A DNA stretch of 64,000 nucleotides from Proteles cristata cristata (lineage: Eukaryota > Chordata > Mammalia > Carnivora > Hyaenidae). A program made the translations under genes and the position numbers. The stretch's first letter is position 1, and each line of letters begins with the position of its first letter. Below, piece by piece: positions 47,215 through 56,661 of the stretch. The stretch is from NCBI GenBank assembly GCA_017311185.1, contig JAESUZ010002878.1, positions 186,001-250,000 on the forward strand, given 5' to 3'. Below the pieces are notes generated by a model. It searched no databases. It was not told where the DNA came from and was given only the letters and a program-made list of their open reading frames with translations.

Positions 47215-47582
47215 TGTCTTAATCTATTAGGGCTACTCTTCAAAACTTCATAGAGTAGGTGGCTTAGAAACAGCAGAAATTTATTTCTGACAGTTCTGGA
47301 GTCTGGAAAGTACCAAGATCTAGGTGCTAACATATTCAGTATTTAATGAGAACTACTTTCCTTACAGATGGCTTTCTCTAAAATCCCATGTGGTAGAAGG
47401 GATGAGGGAGCTCTACACGGTCTCTTCTATAAGGTCATTTATCCCCTTCATAAGAGCTCCACCCTCCTGACCTAATCACTCCTCAAAGGCTCCACCTCCT
47501 AACTACCATCTTTGGGGTTAGAATTTTAATATATGAATGTGGAGGGGGTAGGGACGTAGTAATAAACATTGAGTCCATTGAC
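47215..47582 (-). mobile_element. MLT1-type LTR (ERVL-MaLR), solo
   Basis: Inverted MLT1 landmarks: AACAGCAGAAATTTATTTCT, CAGTTCTGGAGTCTGGAAAG, CCCATGTGGTAGAAGGG, ACCCTCCTGACCTAATCAC, CTTTGGGGTTAGAATTTTAA. About 370 bp, with no internal MaLR sequence beside it, so it reads as a solo LTR. Confidence 0.8.
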
Positions 47583-48954
47583 TCCTTTAAAAACATTTTT
47601 TTCTTTCATGTATAAGCTATCCTTCTGGTATGATTCCAAGTAAGTTAGTCTGCTGGGACTACTGAAATTCCACATGCCTGGCTACCAATGAGTAAACTCC
47701 AGACATAAGCAACTGAAAGTCTATAAATCCTGTTCATCTGGAAGGCATGTAGATATTTGGGGATGTGAAGCTTACAAAATTTAGAGACAGTCTTCAAAAA
47801 CAGTAACTCAAGTTACATATGAAAAAAGTAAGTGTAAAACTGGATGAAATTTCTAATGAAATTCTATTTTTTTAAGTGAGGAAAGATATCACAACAAATT
47901 TTAAATTTTTTAAAACTAACAAATTACAGAACAACACAACATGTAAAAAAGTGGTATAACATTTTCATTAATTAATGATGCAACTCTGGAATATTTTCCC
48001 GTCTATTTTTGTTGCATAATTTTGTATGACAACATAGTAAAATAGTTTTGCTAGGGAAAATAAAAAATCATTTAGCTTCTCCTCTAGCATTGTTGATATA
48101 AACTGATTTTTATTTTTGTGAGTTTACTTTTTCTTTATTTTCTCCAAAACCTTCAGAAAACTTTTCCAGGATATGTAATTACCAGATAGGAAAAACAAAC
48201 AGTTCATTTCATAATAAAGAAGAATTCTGTCAAATGAAGAAACAAAACCTTTCAAATAATTGGATTTTTCTCAAATTAGGGAAAACCTTAATTTTTCATA
48301 CATATATTACTTATTTCAAGTTTTCTTGTACAAGGTCTAACCTTCATTACTCTTTGAATAGGTAATAGTCATTAATCAGTTTGTCAAAGAGGGAGTATAG
48401 GAAACTCATTCCATGAGTTTTATGTTTTCTGATCTGATTGGAGTCATCCTCCATTTTGATTAGGACTTACTAAGAATGGACCCTCTGTTGGCAAGTGTCC
48501 ATGTCTAATGATTGGAATAATTTTTCATAAACTAATTTCTGACTCAACACACGTCAACTTTTTTTTTCTATTCCACTCCTATGTCTTCTTATTTCCATCA
48601 GCCACAGTATTTGGACATTGAGTTTGTTGATTATAAGATAAAAAGTATTTCTTACTTTGCTAAATTTGCTCACTAATAAATTGAACATGATTTGTCACAA
48701 TACTTGTTTTCTTTGCATAAAGAATACTCAGGTTAACCATTTACATCTTTATAAGTTTCAACTTTACTTATTCAATTTGTCTCAATTTTATAGAGTTTAT
48801 TTTTTGCTAAATAGCCAAACTATAAAACAAGTGGCGGGATTTAAATTGCCCTATGTGGAAATACTAATGGCTTTAAATGCAACTTCTCTATGAGCAATAT
48901 GCATTAACTTAGATGGGAAATACCACAGCAAATTAGATAATAGATGTTCTTTAT
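47583..48954. other. Unassigned AT-rich sequence
   Basis: No gene. A 78-codon plus frame (48657-48893) has no domain. No confident repeat. Confidence 0.45.
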
Positions 48955-49055
48955 TCATTCAGTTATTCAATTAACAACTATTCGTTGAGGAACTGAGATG
49001 TGTTAGTCTCTCCTTGGTTGCTGGGCATAAAGTGATATCAGAATAAAACACATAC
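48955..49055 (-). mobile_element. L2 LINE 3'-end fragment
   Basis: TATTCATTCAGTTATTCAAT, CTATTCGTTGAGGAACTGAG and GCTGGGCATAAAGTGATA fit the antisense L2 3' end. Confidence 0.6.
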
Positions 49056-49061
49056 TCAGGC

Positions 49062-49091
49062 ACACACACACACATACACACACACATGTGT
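49062..49091. repeat. Short (CA)n microsatellite
   Basis: CACACACACACACATACACAC, then ATGTGTG. Confidence 0.85.
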
Positions 49092-51194
49092 GGAATACTC
49101 AGGGATCTAAGTATTTGAGGAGAAAAGGAATGAAATTAACAAAATAATTATGTAGGTTATTATTAATTTAAGTTTTTAATAAATGCCATGAAAGTGTAAA
49201 TTTTTCATGCTAACACATTAAGTCTAACTTCATATCTTTTTCATATGTCATTCTTTATACAGTAAGAAAAGTTAAGTTTATGTTTATTCATCCAAAGTTT
49301 ACACATATCTATCATCTCTCTCTCTATCATGAGTAGAATTTAATTGTACTTTCTCATCTAACCCTGAGTAATTTTTCCAGAATTTATTATTTTAATTGGA
49401 TTATTATATTCAGGAAAAAGAAATAAGATAGAAATGAAATTGATAGACCTCAGAAGCTTACTATCTTTTGACATTTTATCTTAAATGCCTCTAAGTAAAG
49501 ATTTCATTTGTTAACTCCTGCCAGCCATGAGTAAAGGACCTATAAATCTGGTTTACCTTAAATTGAAAGAGCTTTCACTAATTTGAAATATGGTAAAAGG
49601 AGAATGGAAAAGTTGAAGGTGTGAATAACAGAGGCTCTTTGGTGGGGGGCGGGTAGGAGAAAAAAGAGGGAGAAGTTACCGTATTGTAAATCAAAAGTTC
49701 TTACCTAACTTTTTGGAGGAATTTTCTTGCCATGTGTCTTGAGATAAAGCCATATTCCATGCAATCTTGAACTTCTTTACTCCAGGTATTAGTGGATATA
49801 CTATGCCCTGTTTGTTTAGGACATCAGGCTCCCTGAGCTGTACCACTATGGCTTACATTCTCGTCTATACTGTATTCAGCTTTATTGTCATTGGCTTGAC
49901 TCTAGCTTTCTTTGTCTCTCATCATCCTCTGGTTTGCCTTCTGTTTTCTTAGAGTGTTCTTTGCTTTCCAAGATGAAAATCAAATCTGTGTCCATACAAA
50001 AAAAGAGAGTTGAAGCACCAATCCCCTTTTCTCCCAGAGAGGTTAAAAGTATGGTTTCACTGTGGGATTTCTCAATAAGAGCCTTTCCTAAGTATTCTCA
50101 GGGAATCATCAACTTCATTTATACTACAACAGGGGATATTTCAACAGTCAGACTTCCTTGAAGTATGAAAGGTACTCCTATCAAATTTAGCCCAGAATAG
50201 TAGATTGTATTTTTATATGTATAAAAAAAGATTTAAGCACCAAACATGAATCCTACATGTCTCCTAAACTTCAAATGATGGAAATGAGTTGCTTAAGAAT
50301 AGCAGCCACAATGTGATATCCAGGAACTGTGTCTATGGCTGTTGCAATTTATAGCCATTTTTCAGGGACTGTCTTTGGTTACTGCAATTTATAACCATTT
50401 TCTTTCCCATTAGAGTTGAGGCAAATCTTGGCTCTACAAATGTTAGTCAAGCAGACAATACAGAAGTGACGAAAAGGAAGTTTTAAAGCTAATTTTGAGA
50501 TAGTTCTATGACATGGGCTCATGAATAAAATGTAAAATTAATTATATGGGTGAGTATATACAGATTTAAAAGCAAGACACCAGAGAGTTCAGGAAGAAAC
50601 TGTCCTTATAGGACCTGAGAACCAGTGTAATGCAGTTTGAGTCACTAGAATAAGACACTGGAATGACTTATGTTTCCTGTATCTACTATCTGGTGAGCTA
50701 CTTAAAATGCAAATGACTATAGCTCGCCTCAAAACTTCAGAAACGGAATTTCTGGGGAGAGGCCCTACTTTTTCAGAAAATTGCTCAGTTAGCCTTTATA
50801 GAACTTAAAATTTGGGGACCCTTTGACAATCCATAATATTCACTTCCTTCTAACTATTTTCTAAATAGTTAGAAACTATTAGGAACTGCTAATAGTTCTA
50901 AGGAAGTGGTCTTTTGTGGAATTGCTCAATTTGAGGAATATGATTGATGTCAAGGCATCATTGATTTATGAATTATTCATTTCAAGTGTTAAAAAAATCA
51001 GGTAGGGGTTGCAAATGGTAATTGAGGCCTCAGAATTTTAATGCCGTGCACATATGAAGAAAATAAAAGATAAGATCTTCCCTTAAAAAAATCATAACAA
51101 GAAAGAACACATTAAATAAACTTAAAAGACAAAATACAACAACAACAACAAAACACTACTGTGAGTTGAATTTGGGGAAAAAATGTTTTATATA
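49092..51194. other. 2.1 kb without confident repeats or genes
   Basis: Contains a local tandem duplication (50321-50402) and a nested inverted repeat (50841-50908), described in findings. The frames at 49767-49952 and 49934-50161 have no domain that I recognise. Confidence 0.4.
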
Positions 51195-51530
51195 TTAGAT
51201 TATTAAATCTGCAGTGGAGAACTTAGAAAAAAGCCCAGTAAATATGAGAAACTCCAAAAATGCTCTTTCTGTAAGATAAAGGGCAACAGAATGTTGTTGA
51301 AGACGTTTAAATAGATGCCAGAATTGTTGATCATGAAAAAATATGGGTGTCCCATGTACAACAATGTCATTACAGTATGCCAGTACCCCTGGGATGTCAG
51401 CCAAAATGGAGGTAATTTTCTGAAAACAGCTCAGTCCTGAACTTAATCCAAAAGGCATCCATTCATAACAAAGTACTCCTTTCAGGAATGGAAAAGCTAT
51501 GCCAGAAAAAGGAGCTCTGTTGATATATTT
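51195..51530 (-). pseudogene. Ty3/gypsy-type reverse-transcriptase relic
   Basis: The minus strand is open for about 112 codons from 51530 to the stop at 51195; the first ATG, 51458, lies inside the homologous part. The translation has RT palm features in order: an AF...YEW stretch, MPFGL at 51458-51444 (family 'MPFGL' of motif B) followed by FQK, then DIPGV and the catalytic motif C region reading Tyr-Cys-Asn-Asp-Ile-Val-Val instead of YxDD, then a His-Asp and a leucine-rich helix (RLQQH) as in gypsy RTs. RT would copy element RNA into DNA. The Asn for Asp change in motif C should abolish catalysis. No gag, protease, integrase or LTR recognised around it. Probably an ancient mammalian gypsy relic (MamGyp-like); a domesticated exon is possible but unsupported. 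Confidence 0.65.
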
Positions 51531-52037
51531 TCATCATAAAAATAAACAGTACACACCACTAAAAAAACATTCATTTGGAACAAATTTTGAACATACCTAA
51601 ACAAAATTATTTAGAGTATCTGCAATTACAAAAAGTATATTTGTTCACTTTTAGTGTAAGATGTTTTTAAGTGACAGAGAAAGAACATAAATAACAAAGA
51701 GTAGACTCTGAAACACCAAGCTCTATTGAATTTATGGGTAAGCTCATTTAAAATTCAATCCAGCTTTTCTGCTTTCATAATCATACAGTAATGTTAAAAC
51801 CCAAACACTGGGCCTGATCAGGAAATGAATTTGATTCCTAATATCCAGTTTAAATCTTTGTAGTCTTGAGAGAAATTATTGTGAAGAATAAAAATCACAG
51901 AGTGGTGAATAACCAGGCCATGAATTTTTACCTTGGTAAAGCTTATTTGGAAGCAAAATTGAACAGGACTTAATACGGGTGTTCTGTTTCAAAGAATTAA
52001 AGAATTAATCTGTATCTACTAGAATATTAAAGTATTT
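51531..52037. other. Unassigned AT-rich sequence upstream of the RT relic
   Basis: If the gypsy-like element extended further, its 5' part would be here on the minus strand, but I recognise no RT N-terminal or protease motif. The frame closes with a TGA at about 51531-51533. Confidence 0.4.
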
Positions 52038-52054
52038 AAACGCTCATTGTTGCT

Positions 52055-52269
52055 GGGGCGCCTGGGTGGCTTAGTCGGTTAAGCGTCCGACTTTCGCTTA
52101 GGTCATGATCTCGCGGTTCGTGGGTTCGGGCCCCGCGTCGAGCTCTCTGCTGACTGCCAACTCAGAGCCTGGAGCCTGTTTCAGTCTGTGACTCCCTCTC
52201 TCTCTGACCCTCCCCTGTTCACGCTGTCTCTCTGTCTCCTAGAAATAAATAAAACATTTAAAAAAAAAA
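52055..52269 (+). mobile_element. Young-subfamily SINE with perfect 17-bp TSD
   Basis: Head GGGGCGCCTGGGTGGCTTAG; tail CTAGAAATAAATAAAACATT plus A-run. Perfect TSD AAACGCTCATTGTTGCT at 52038-52054 and 52270-52286. The B-box region reads GGGTTCGGGCCCC (A to G relative to the usual box). Very little divergence from the 56442 copy. Confidence 0.97.
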
Positions 52270-52469
52270 AAACGCTCATTGTTGCTATTGGTTCATTAAT
52301 GCATTCAAACATGACATAAGTTGAGTGACTCTAAAGGACAGGGACTATACAAGGTAATAGGGAAAAAGAGAAACATGGACCCTGAGGAAAGCAAGAGTCA
52401 ACTATACATATGATCTATAAAAATTGTGTTATGCAGGGTTGTAAAATGTTTCTGCATGTAGTTATCTGT

Positions 52470-52552
52470 AAATGGAATATCTGTGTATAATTTATATATA
52501 ATATACAATAAAAATTATAAATTTATTATAAATAAGAATTCCATAAGCAATA
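52470..52552. repeat. AT-rich low-complexity stretch
   Basis: TATATAATATACAATAAAAA-type sequence. Confidence 0.7.
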
Positions 52553-52624
52553 ATAATTTTTTTCATGGAACAATACAGGACCTGTTTCTGGAAGGTGTTG
52601 ATTATGGAAAGTGAAATTAAGTAA

Positions 52625-53815
52625 AATTTAATCAGATTATCATTGGCGGTAGAGATGAGATGAGAAATATAAAATTCTTGAAATGTACAAAAACAAAAAG
52701 CAACATACCAAACTCATGAGCTGAAGCTAAATTAGTAATTAGATGAAATTTATTGCTATGACTATATTAAAAAGGAAGAGAGATATCAAATCAATATCCT
52801 AAGCTTCCAAGTTAGGAAATTAGAAAAAGCTAACAAACCTAAAGCTAGGGGTGCCTTGGTGGCTCAGGTGGTTGAGCATCCAACTCTTGATTTCTACGCA
52901 GGTCATGATCCCAGGGTCATGAGATCGAGCCTCACATTGGGCTCTGTGCTGAGTATGGAGCCTGCTTAAAATTCTCTCTCTCTTCCTGTGCCCCTCTACC
53001 CTGCTTGCACTTTCTCTCTCTTTTTGTCTCTAAAATAAACAAACACACCTTAAGCTAACAGAAGGAAAGAATAATAAAGGCTAAGAGAAGTCAATTAAAT
53101 AGAGTGGATAAATAACAGATAAAATCAACAACAACTACAAAACTTTTTCTTTGAAAAATTCAGTAAAATTGCCAAACCATTAGCTAGAATGACCAAGAAA
53201 AAAAGAGACAAGCCTCAAATTACTAATATTAGGACTGAAAGAGGTGACATTGCTATTGAACTCACAGGAAAAAGTAATGTAAGAGAATACTATGAACAAC
53301 TGTATTTAAACATTTTAGATCAGTCAGATGAAATGAATATATTCCCAGAGCAACTTCTACTACTGAAACTGACTCAAGAGGAAACCGAAAATCCAAATGG
53401 GCATTTAAAAATTAAAGATTTCTAATTAATAATAAAAAATCTACCACAAAGAAACATCTAAGCTTTGTGCTTTGCTGTTATGTTCTACCACTAATACAGT
53501 TCTTTACAAATTCTTCCAAAACATAGAAGAGAGGCAATAATTCTCAACTCATTCTATAAGGCTAATGGTGCTCTCATGCAAATCCATACAAACACATTAC
53601 CAGAAAACTTCAAACAAATAACTTTATGCATATAGACACAAAAAGTCTTCAACAACATATTAGAAAACTATATCCAGCAACATATAAAAAGAAATATATA
53701 TGTGAAAAATGAGATTTAGCCAAGGACTGCCAGAATGGTTTATCATCCATCAGTCAACATAATGCATCATATGAGTAGAATAAAAGATAAAATCCACATA
53801 ATGATCTCAAAAAGG
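52625..53815 (+). pseudogene. L1 ORF2 fragment, split by a SINE
   Basis: Sense L1 ORF2 text: AAGCAACATACCAAACTCAT, TTTGAAAAATTCAGTAAAAT, AACCATTAGCTAGAATGACC, TGTAAGAGAATACTATGAAC, CAGAATGGTTTATCATCCAT. It corresponds to the region from the end of the endonuclease domain into the RT domain. A 78-codon frame (53189-53425) survives, including TKKKRDKPQI and REYYEQL. Stops and shifts elsewhere. ORF1, the endonuclease and the 3' end are absent. Confidence 0.85.
52848..53046 (+). mobile_element. Older carnivore SINE inserted in L1 ORF2, with TSD
   Basis: Head GGGGTGCCTTGGTGGCTCAG, with middle GGGTCATGAGATCGAGCCTC and GTGCTGAGTATGGAGCCTGC of the older carnivore-wide type, and AAAATAAACAAACA tail. 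TSD ACCTAAAGCTA/ACCTTAAGCTA at 52837-52847 and 53047-53057. L1 ORF2 continues directly after it. Confidence 0.95.
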
Positions 53816-53825
53816 AATTGACATA

Positions 53826-53990
53826 AGTTATTGAATGCTAACAATCCGTCAGGCATTGCTAGACACTTTACAATGCTTTACCATAGTAAATCCTCATGTC
53901 TCAAGCAGCCATGGTTAACATGACATTAGGATTATTGAAATAGAAAAAGCTTTCATGTTCCCAAGCTTGAGAAGACTAAGGCCAGATATT
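53826..53990 (-). mobile_element. MIR/L2-type fragment (probable MIR)
   Basis: TTGAATGCTAACAATCCG, AGGCATTGCTAGACACTTTA, TAAATCCTCATGTCTCAAG and GAGAAGACTAAGGCCAGA fit the antisense MIR 3' half. Confidence 0.5.
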
Positions 53991-54234
53991 GTTTTAGGAA
54001 GAACTAGAGTTCAGTTTTCTAACAGAGGCTACCTCTTATTTTCACCTCTCTGTATTCACTCCGTTATATCTGTAGAGATAATAAAGTATAGGAAAGAGCA
54101 TAGCCATATGCAGCTGAAATTCTAAGATCAACTGAGTCCATTAGAAGAATGAACCTTTCTTAATTTAGAAGTAATATAAAATTAACGTCCTAGACAGGAA
54201 TGAGTAAAGCCAGCTGGCACCGTGTAGTTTGGGG
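53991..54234. other. Unassigned sequence
   Basis: Nothing recognised. Confidence 0.35.
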
Positions 54235-54350
54235 GCAGTTGCTTTGTCTTATTCTCAGCTCCCCCCACTGTAAAAAGCTGATCACAGTGTATGCTCTGCC
54301 TGTCTCATATGGTTGCTATGAAGATTGGATGGATTATTGTCTGAAAACTC
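54235..54350 (+). mobile_element. MIR fragment (probable)
   Basis: TTATTCTCAGCTCCCCCCAC, TGTAAAAAGCTG and ATGGTTGCTATGAAGATTGG fit the plus-strand MIR order 'CTCAGTTTCCTCATCTGTAAAA...GTTGTGAGGATT'. Confidence 0.5.
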
Positions 54351-55324
54351 TCTGCCAGCATGTAATCTCTCAGATATATTGGATTTGCTTTAAAAATATC
54401 TGATAGTCAGAAGGAAGGTTGCCATTCATGATTATTTTGGGCTTTTATAATTTATCTTGGGAAAATTTTCTTATTTGTTTAAGAAACCAACTTTATTGAC
54501 CTTTGTTTTTGTTTTTCTTTTTATATAAACACACCTTCCCAACCTAGACTGAATGGAGCAATTGAGATAAGAGAGAAATTAATTGCTTTGCCTCATAAAG
54601 TGATAGGAATTTTTTAGACACGAAAACTAGACCTCTGGGTTGAAGGAAAGGAAGTGAAAAGATAAATAGTTTTCACTAAAAGTGAAAAGAGGGTGTCAAA
54701 TGGTAGGCTGGATTCTAAGGGGAAAGATGGCCAATAAGAAATCCTCAATGGCAGGTGAATTCTAATGATGTTACAATGACTGATATTAAGGCTTAAATTT
54801 CTTTCTGTCCTAGGCTATAATTGACATCCATTAAACTAAAATATTTAGAAAACATCTATAACATACAACAACGTTGATCTTTGTTATTCATTCTATAATG
54901 CACAACAGCTTTGTTCTTTGTTTTTCATTCATTTTTTTACATTATTTGTTAAATAATTCGGTGAAAGAATTGTGTTCATGTTTTGTGGTAGGATAATCAT
55001 TACCAATGGTGAATATCAATAATAGATAATAGTAATAGGATTCTGTAACAATGAAAAGTTTCCTTAAGGTTGAAACTCAGAGCAAGACTTTATAAGTGAA
55101 TATAAGAAAAGTGTAAGGACTCCCATCTCCAGAGTGTATTTTTACAATTATCTTTGGGAAGATGTTGGACTTATGTAAAATGGTAACCAAGGAGTTTAGG
55201 AAGAGACAATACAAGTTTGGATGACTTAGAGACATTCAAATTACATTAACTAAGTTAATTTCATAAGACCAAAACAAATTATCTCTAAAATAGAGATTAG
55301 CACAAAGCTAATTATTAACATATT
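54351..55324. other. Unassigned AT-rich sequence
   Basis: No gene or recognised repeat. Confidence 0.45.
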
Positions 55325-55334
55325 AAGTCATTTA

Positions 55335-55533
55335 GTGACGCCTGGGTGGTTCAGTTGGTTAAGCGTCCGACTTCAGGTCATGATCTCATGGTTTGTGGGT
55401 TCGAGGCCCAGCTCAGAGCCTTGAGCCTGTTTCGGATTCTGTGTCCCTCTCTCTCTGACTCTCCCCTGCTCTCTCTCTCTCTCTCTCTCTCTCTCAGAAA
55501 TAAATAAAACATTAAAAAAAATTAAATAAAATA
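55335..55533 (+). mobile_element. Feliform SINE, internally deleted, with TSD
   Basis: The head is intact, but a few bases after the B box (GTGGGTTCGAGGCCC) the sequence jumps to AGCTCAGAGCCTTGAGCC, missing about 24 bases of the CGGGCTCTGTGCTGAC segment. A further gap lies in the head (GACTTCAGGTCATG). CT run at 55471-55496. TSD AAGTCATTTA/AAATCATTTA. Confidence 0.93.
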
Positions 55534-56425
55534 AAATCATTTAAAACAAATAAAATTCAATTAAAGTGTTTTATTATTATCAGCACAATAGCTATAATAT
55601 TTACAAAGTCAGATAAACAATGAGGCCAAAATGATTCATCTATCCATATAGGAGATATTTTGAAATTAGTAACCATTTAATCCAACATCTTTATTGAAGA
55701 AGGCAGGTGTCTACAGTGAACAAATGACTAGCAATTATATTTATGGCATGTGGCGACTGACCATCTATATGCATTTAGTTTTTGCACAAATAGTAGGAAA
55801 CATCACTCACAGTACTGTATGAAAGTTTAAGTGTGTCCATCTGCTTGCTTCTAGTTCTACCCACCACCCACACTCATTCCCCAAGACCATACTGTTTCTT
55901 TTTCCTCGTTTCTACCAATAGAGCCCTATTGTGGGTATATTCATCCATTGTAACCAGCATATCAGCATTTCCATATAATTAATTTAAAGTATCCTTGATG
56001 AGATCAGTGAATTGGGAAATAGCTAAGATGTAAAATTAAAAGAAGAAAGAAAGAAAATGTGGTTGAAAATGAGTAGGCATTACTTCAGATTCTTTTTTCT
56101 TTTATATCTGCAGTATTTGTTGGGGGGGTGGGGATGAAGAAACTGGCGTTAACACACCAACATTGAGTTGGGAGACCACAGTCATTTAATCTTCAGAAAG
56201 CATGTGAGAGATGACAGAATTAGACCTATTTTAAGAACAAATCTACTGAGTTTCAAAGAGATTTGATTACTTCTAGAAGGTTTCATAACAAATTAAGGAA
56301 GGGCATAATGTTCAAACCTATATCTGATTGAAAATTCCTTGTTAATTCCTCCTGGGCATAAAATAAGCCCCCAGCTTCTATCCCCATGGGAAAATAAGTA
56401 TCAGGCAGCTATTTAATGTAGCATT
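55534..56425. other. Unassigned AT-rich sequence
   Basis: A G-run (56120-56133 area, TGGGGGGGTGGGG) and otherwise featureless. Confidence 0.4.
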
Positions 56426-56441
56426 AAAAAGTTGTAGCATT

Positions 56442-56645
56442 GGGGTGCCTGGGTGGCTTAGTCGGTTAAGCGTCCGACTTTCGCTTAGGTCATGGTCTCG
56501 CGGTTCGTGGGTTCGAGCCCCGCGTCGGGCTCTGTGCTGACTGCCAGCTCAGAGCCTGGAGCCTGTTTCAGTCTGTGACTCCCTCTCTCTCTGACCCTCC
56601 CCTGTTCACGCTGTCTCTCTCTCTCTCCTAGAAATAAAAAAAAAA
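56442..56645 (+). mobile_element. Young-subfamily SINE, perfect 16-bp TSD, intact B box
   Basis: Head GGGGTGCCTGGGTGGCTTAG; B-box region GTGGGTTCGAGCCCC; tail CTAGAAATAAAAA with a pure A-run. Perfect TSD AAAAAGTTGTAGCATT at 56426-56441 and 56646-56661. Among the least-decayed elements in the window. Confidence 0.97.
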
Positions 56646-56661
56646 AAAAAGTTGTAGCATT

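Noticed and set aside
53189..53425. 78-codon plus-strand frame as a possible host gene
   Set aside because: Its text is L1 ORF2 (endonuclease-RT linker and early RT), interrupted on both sides.
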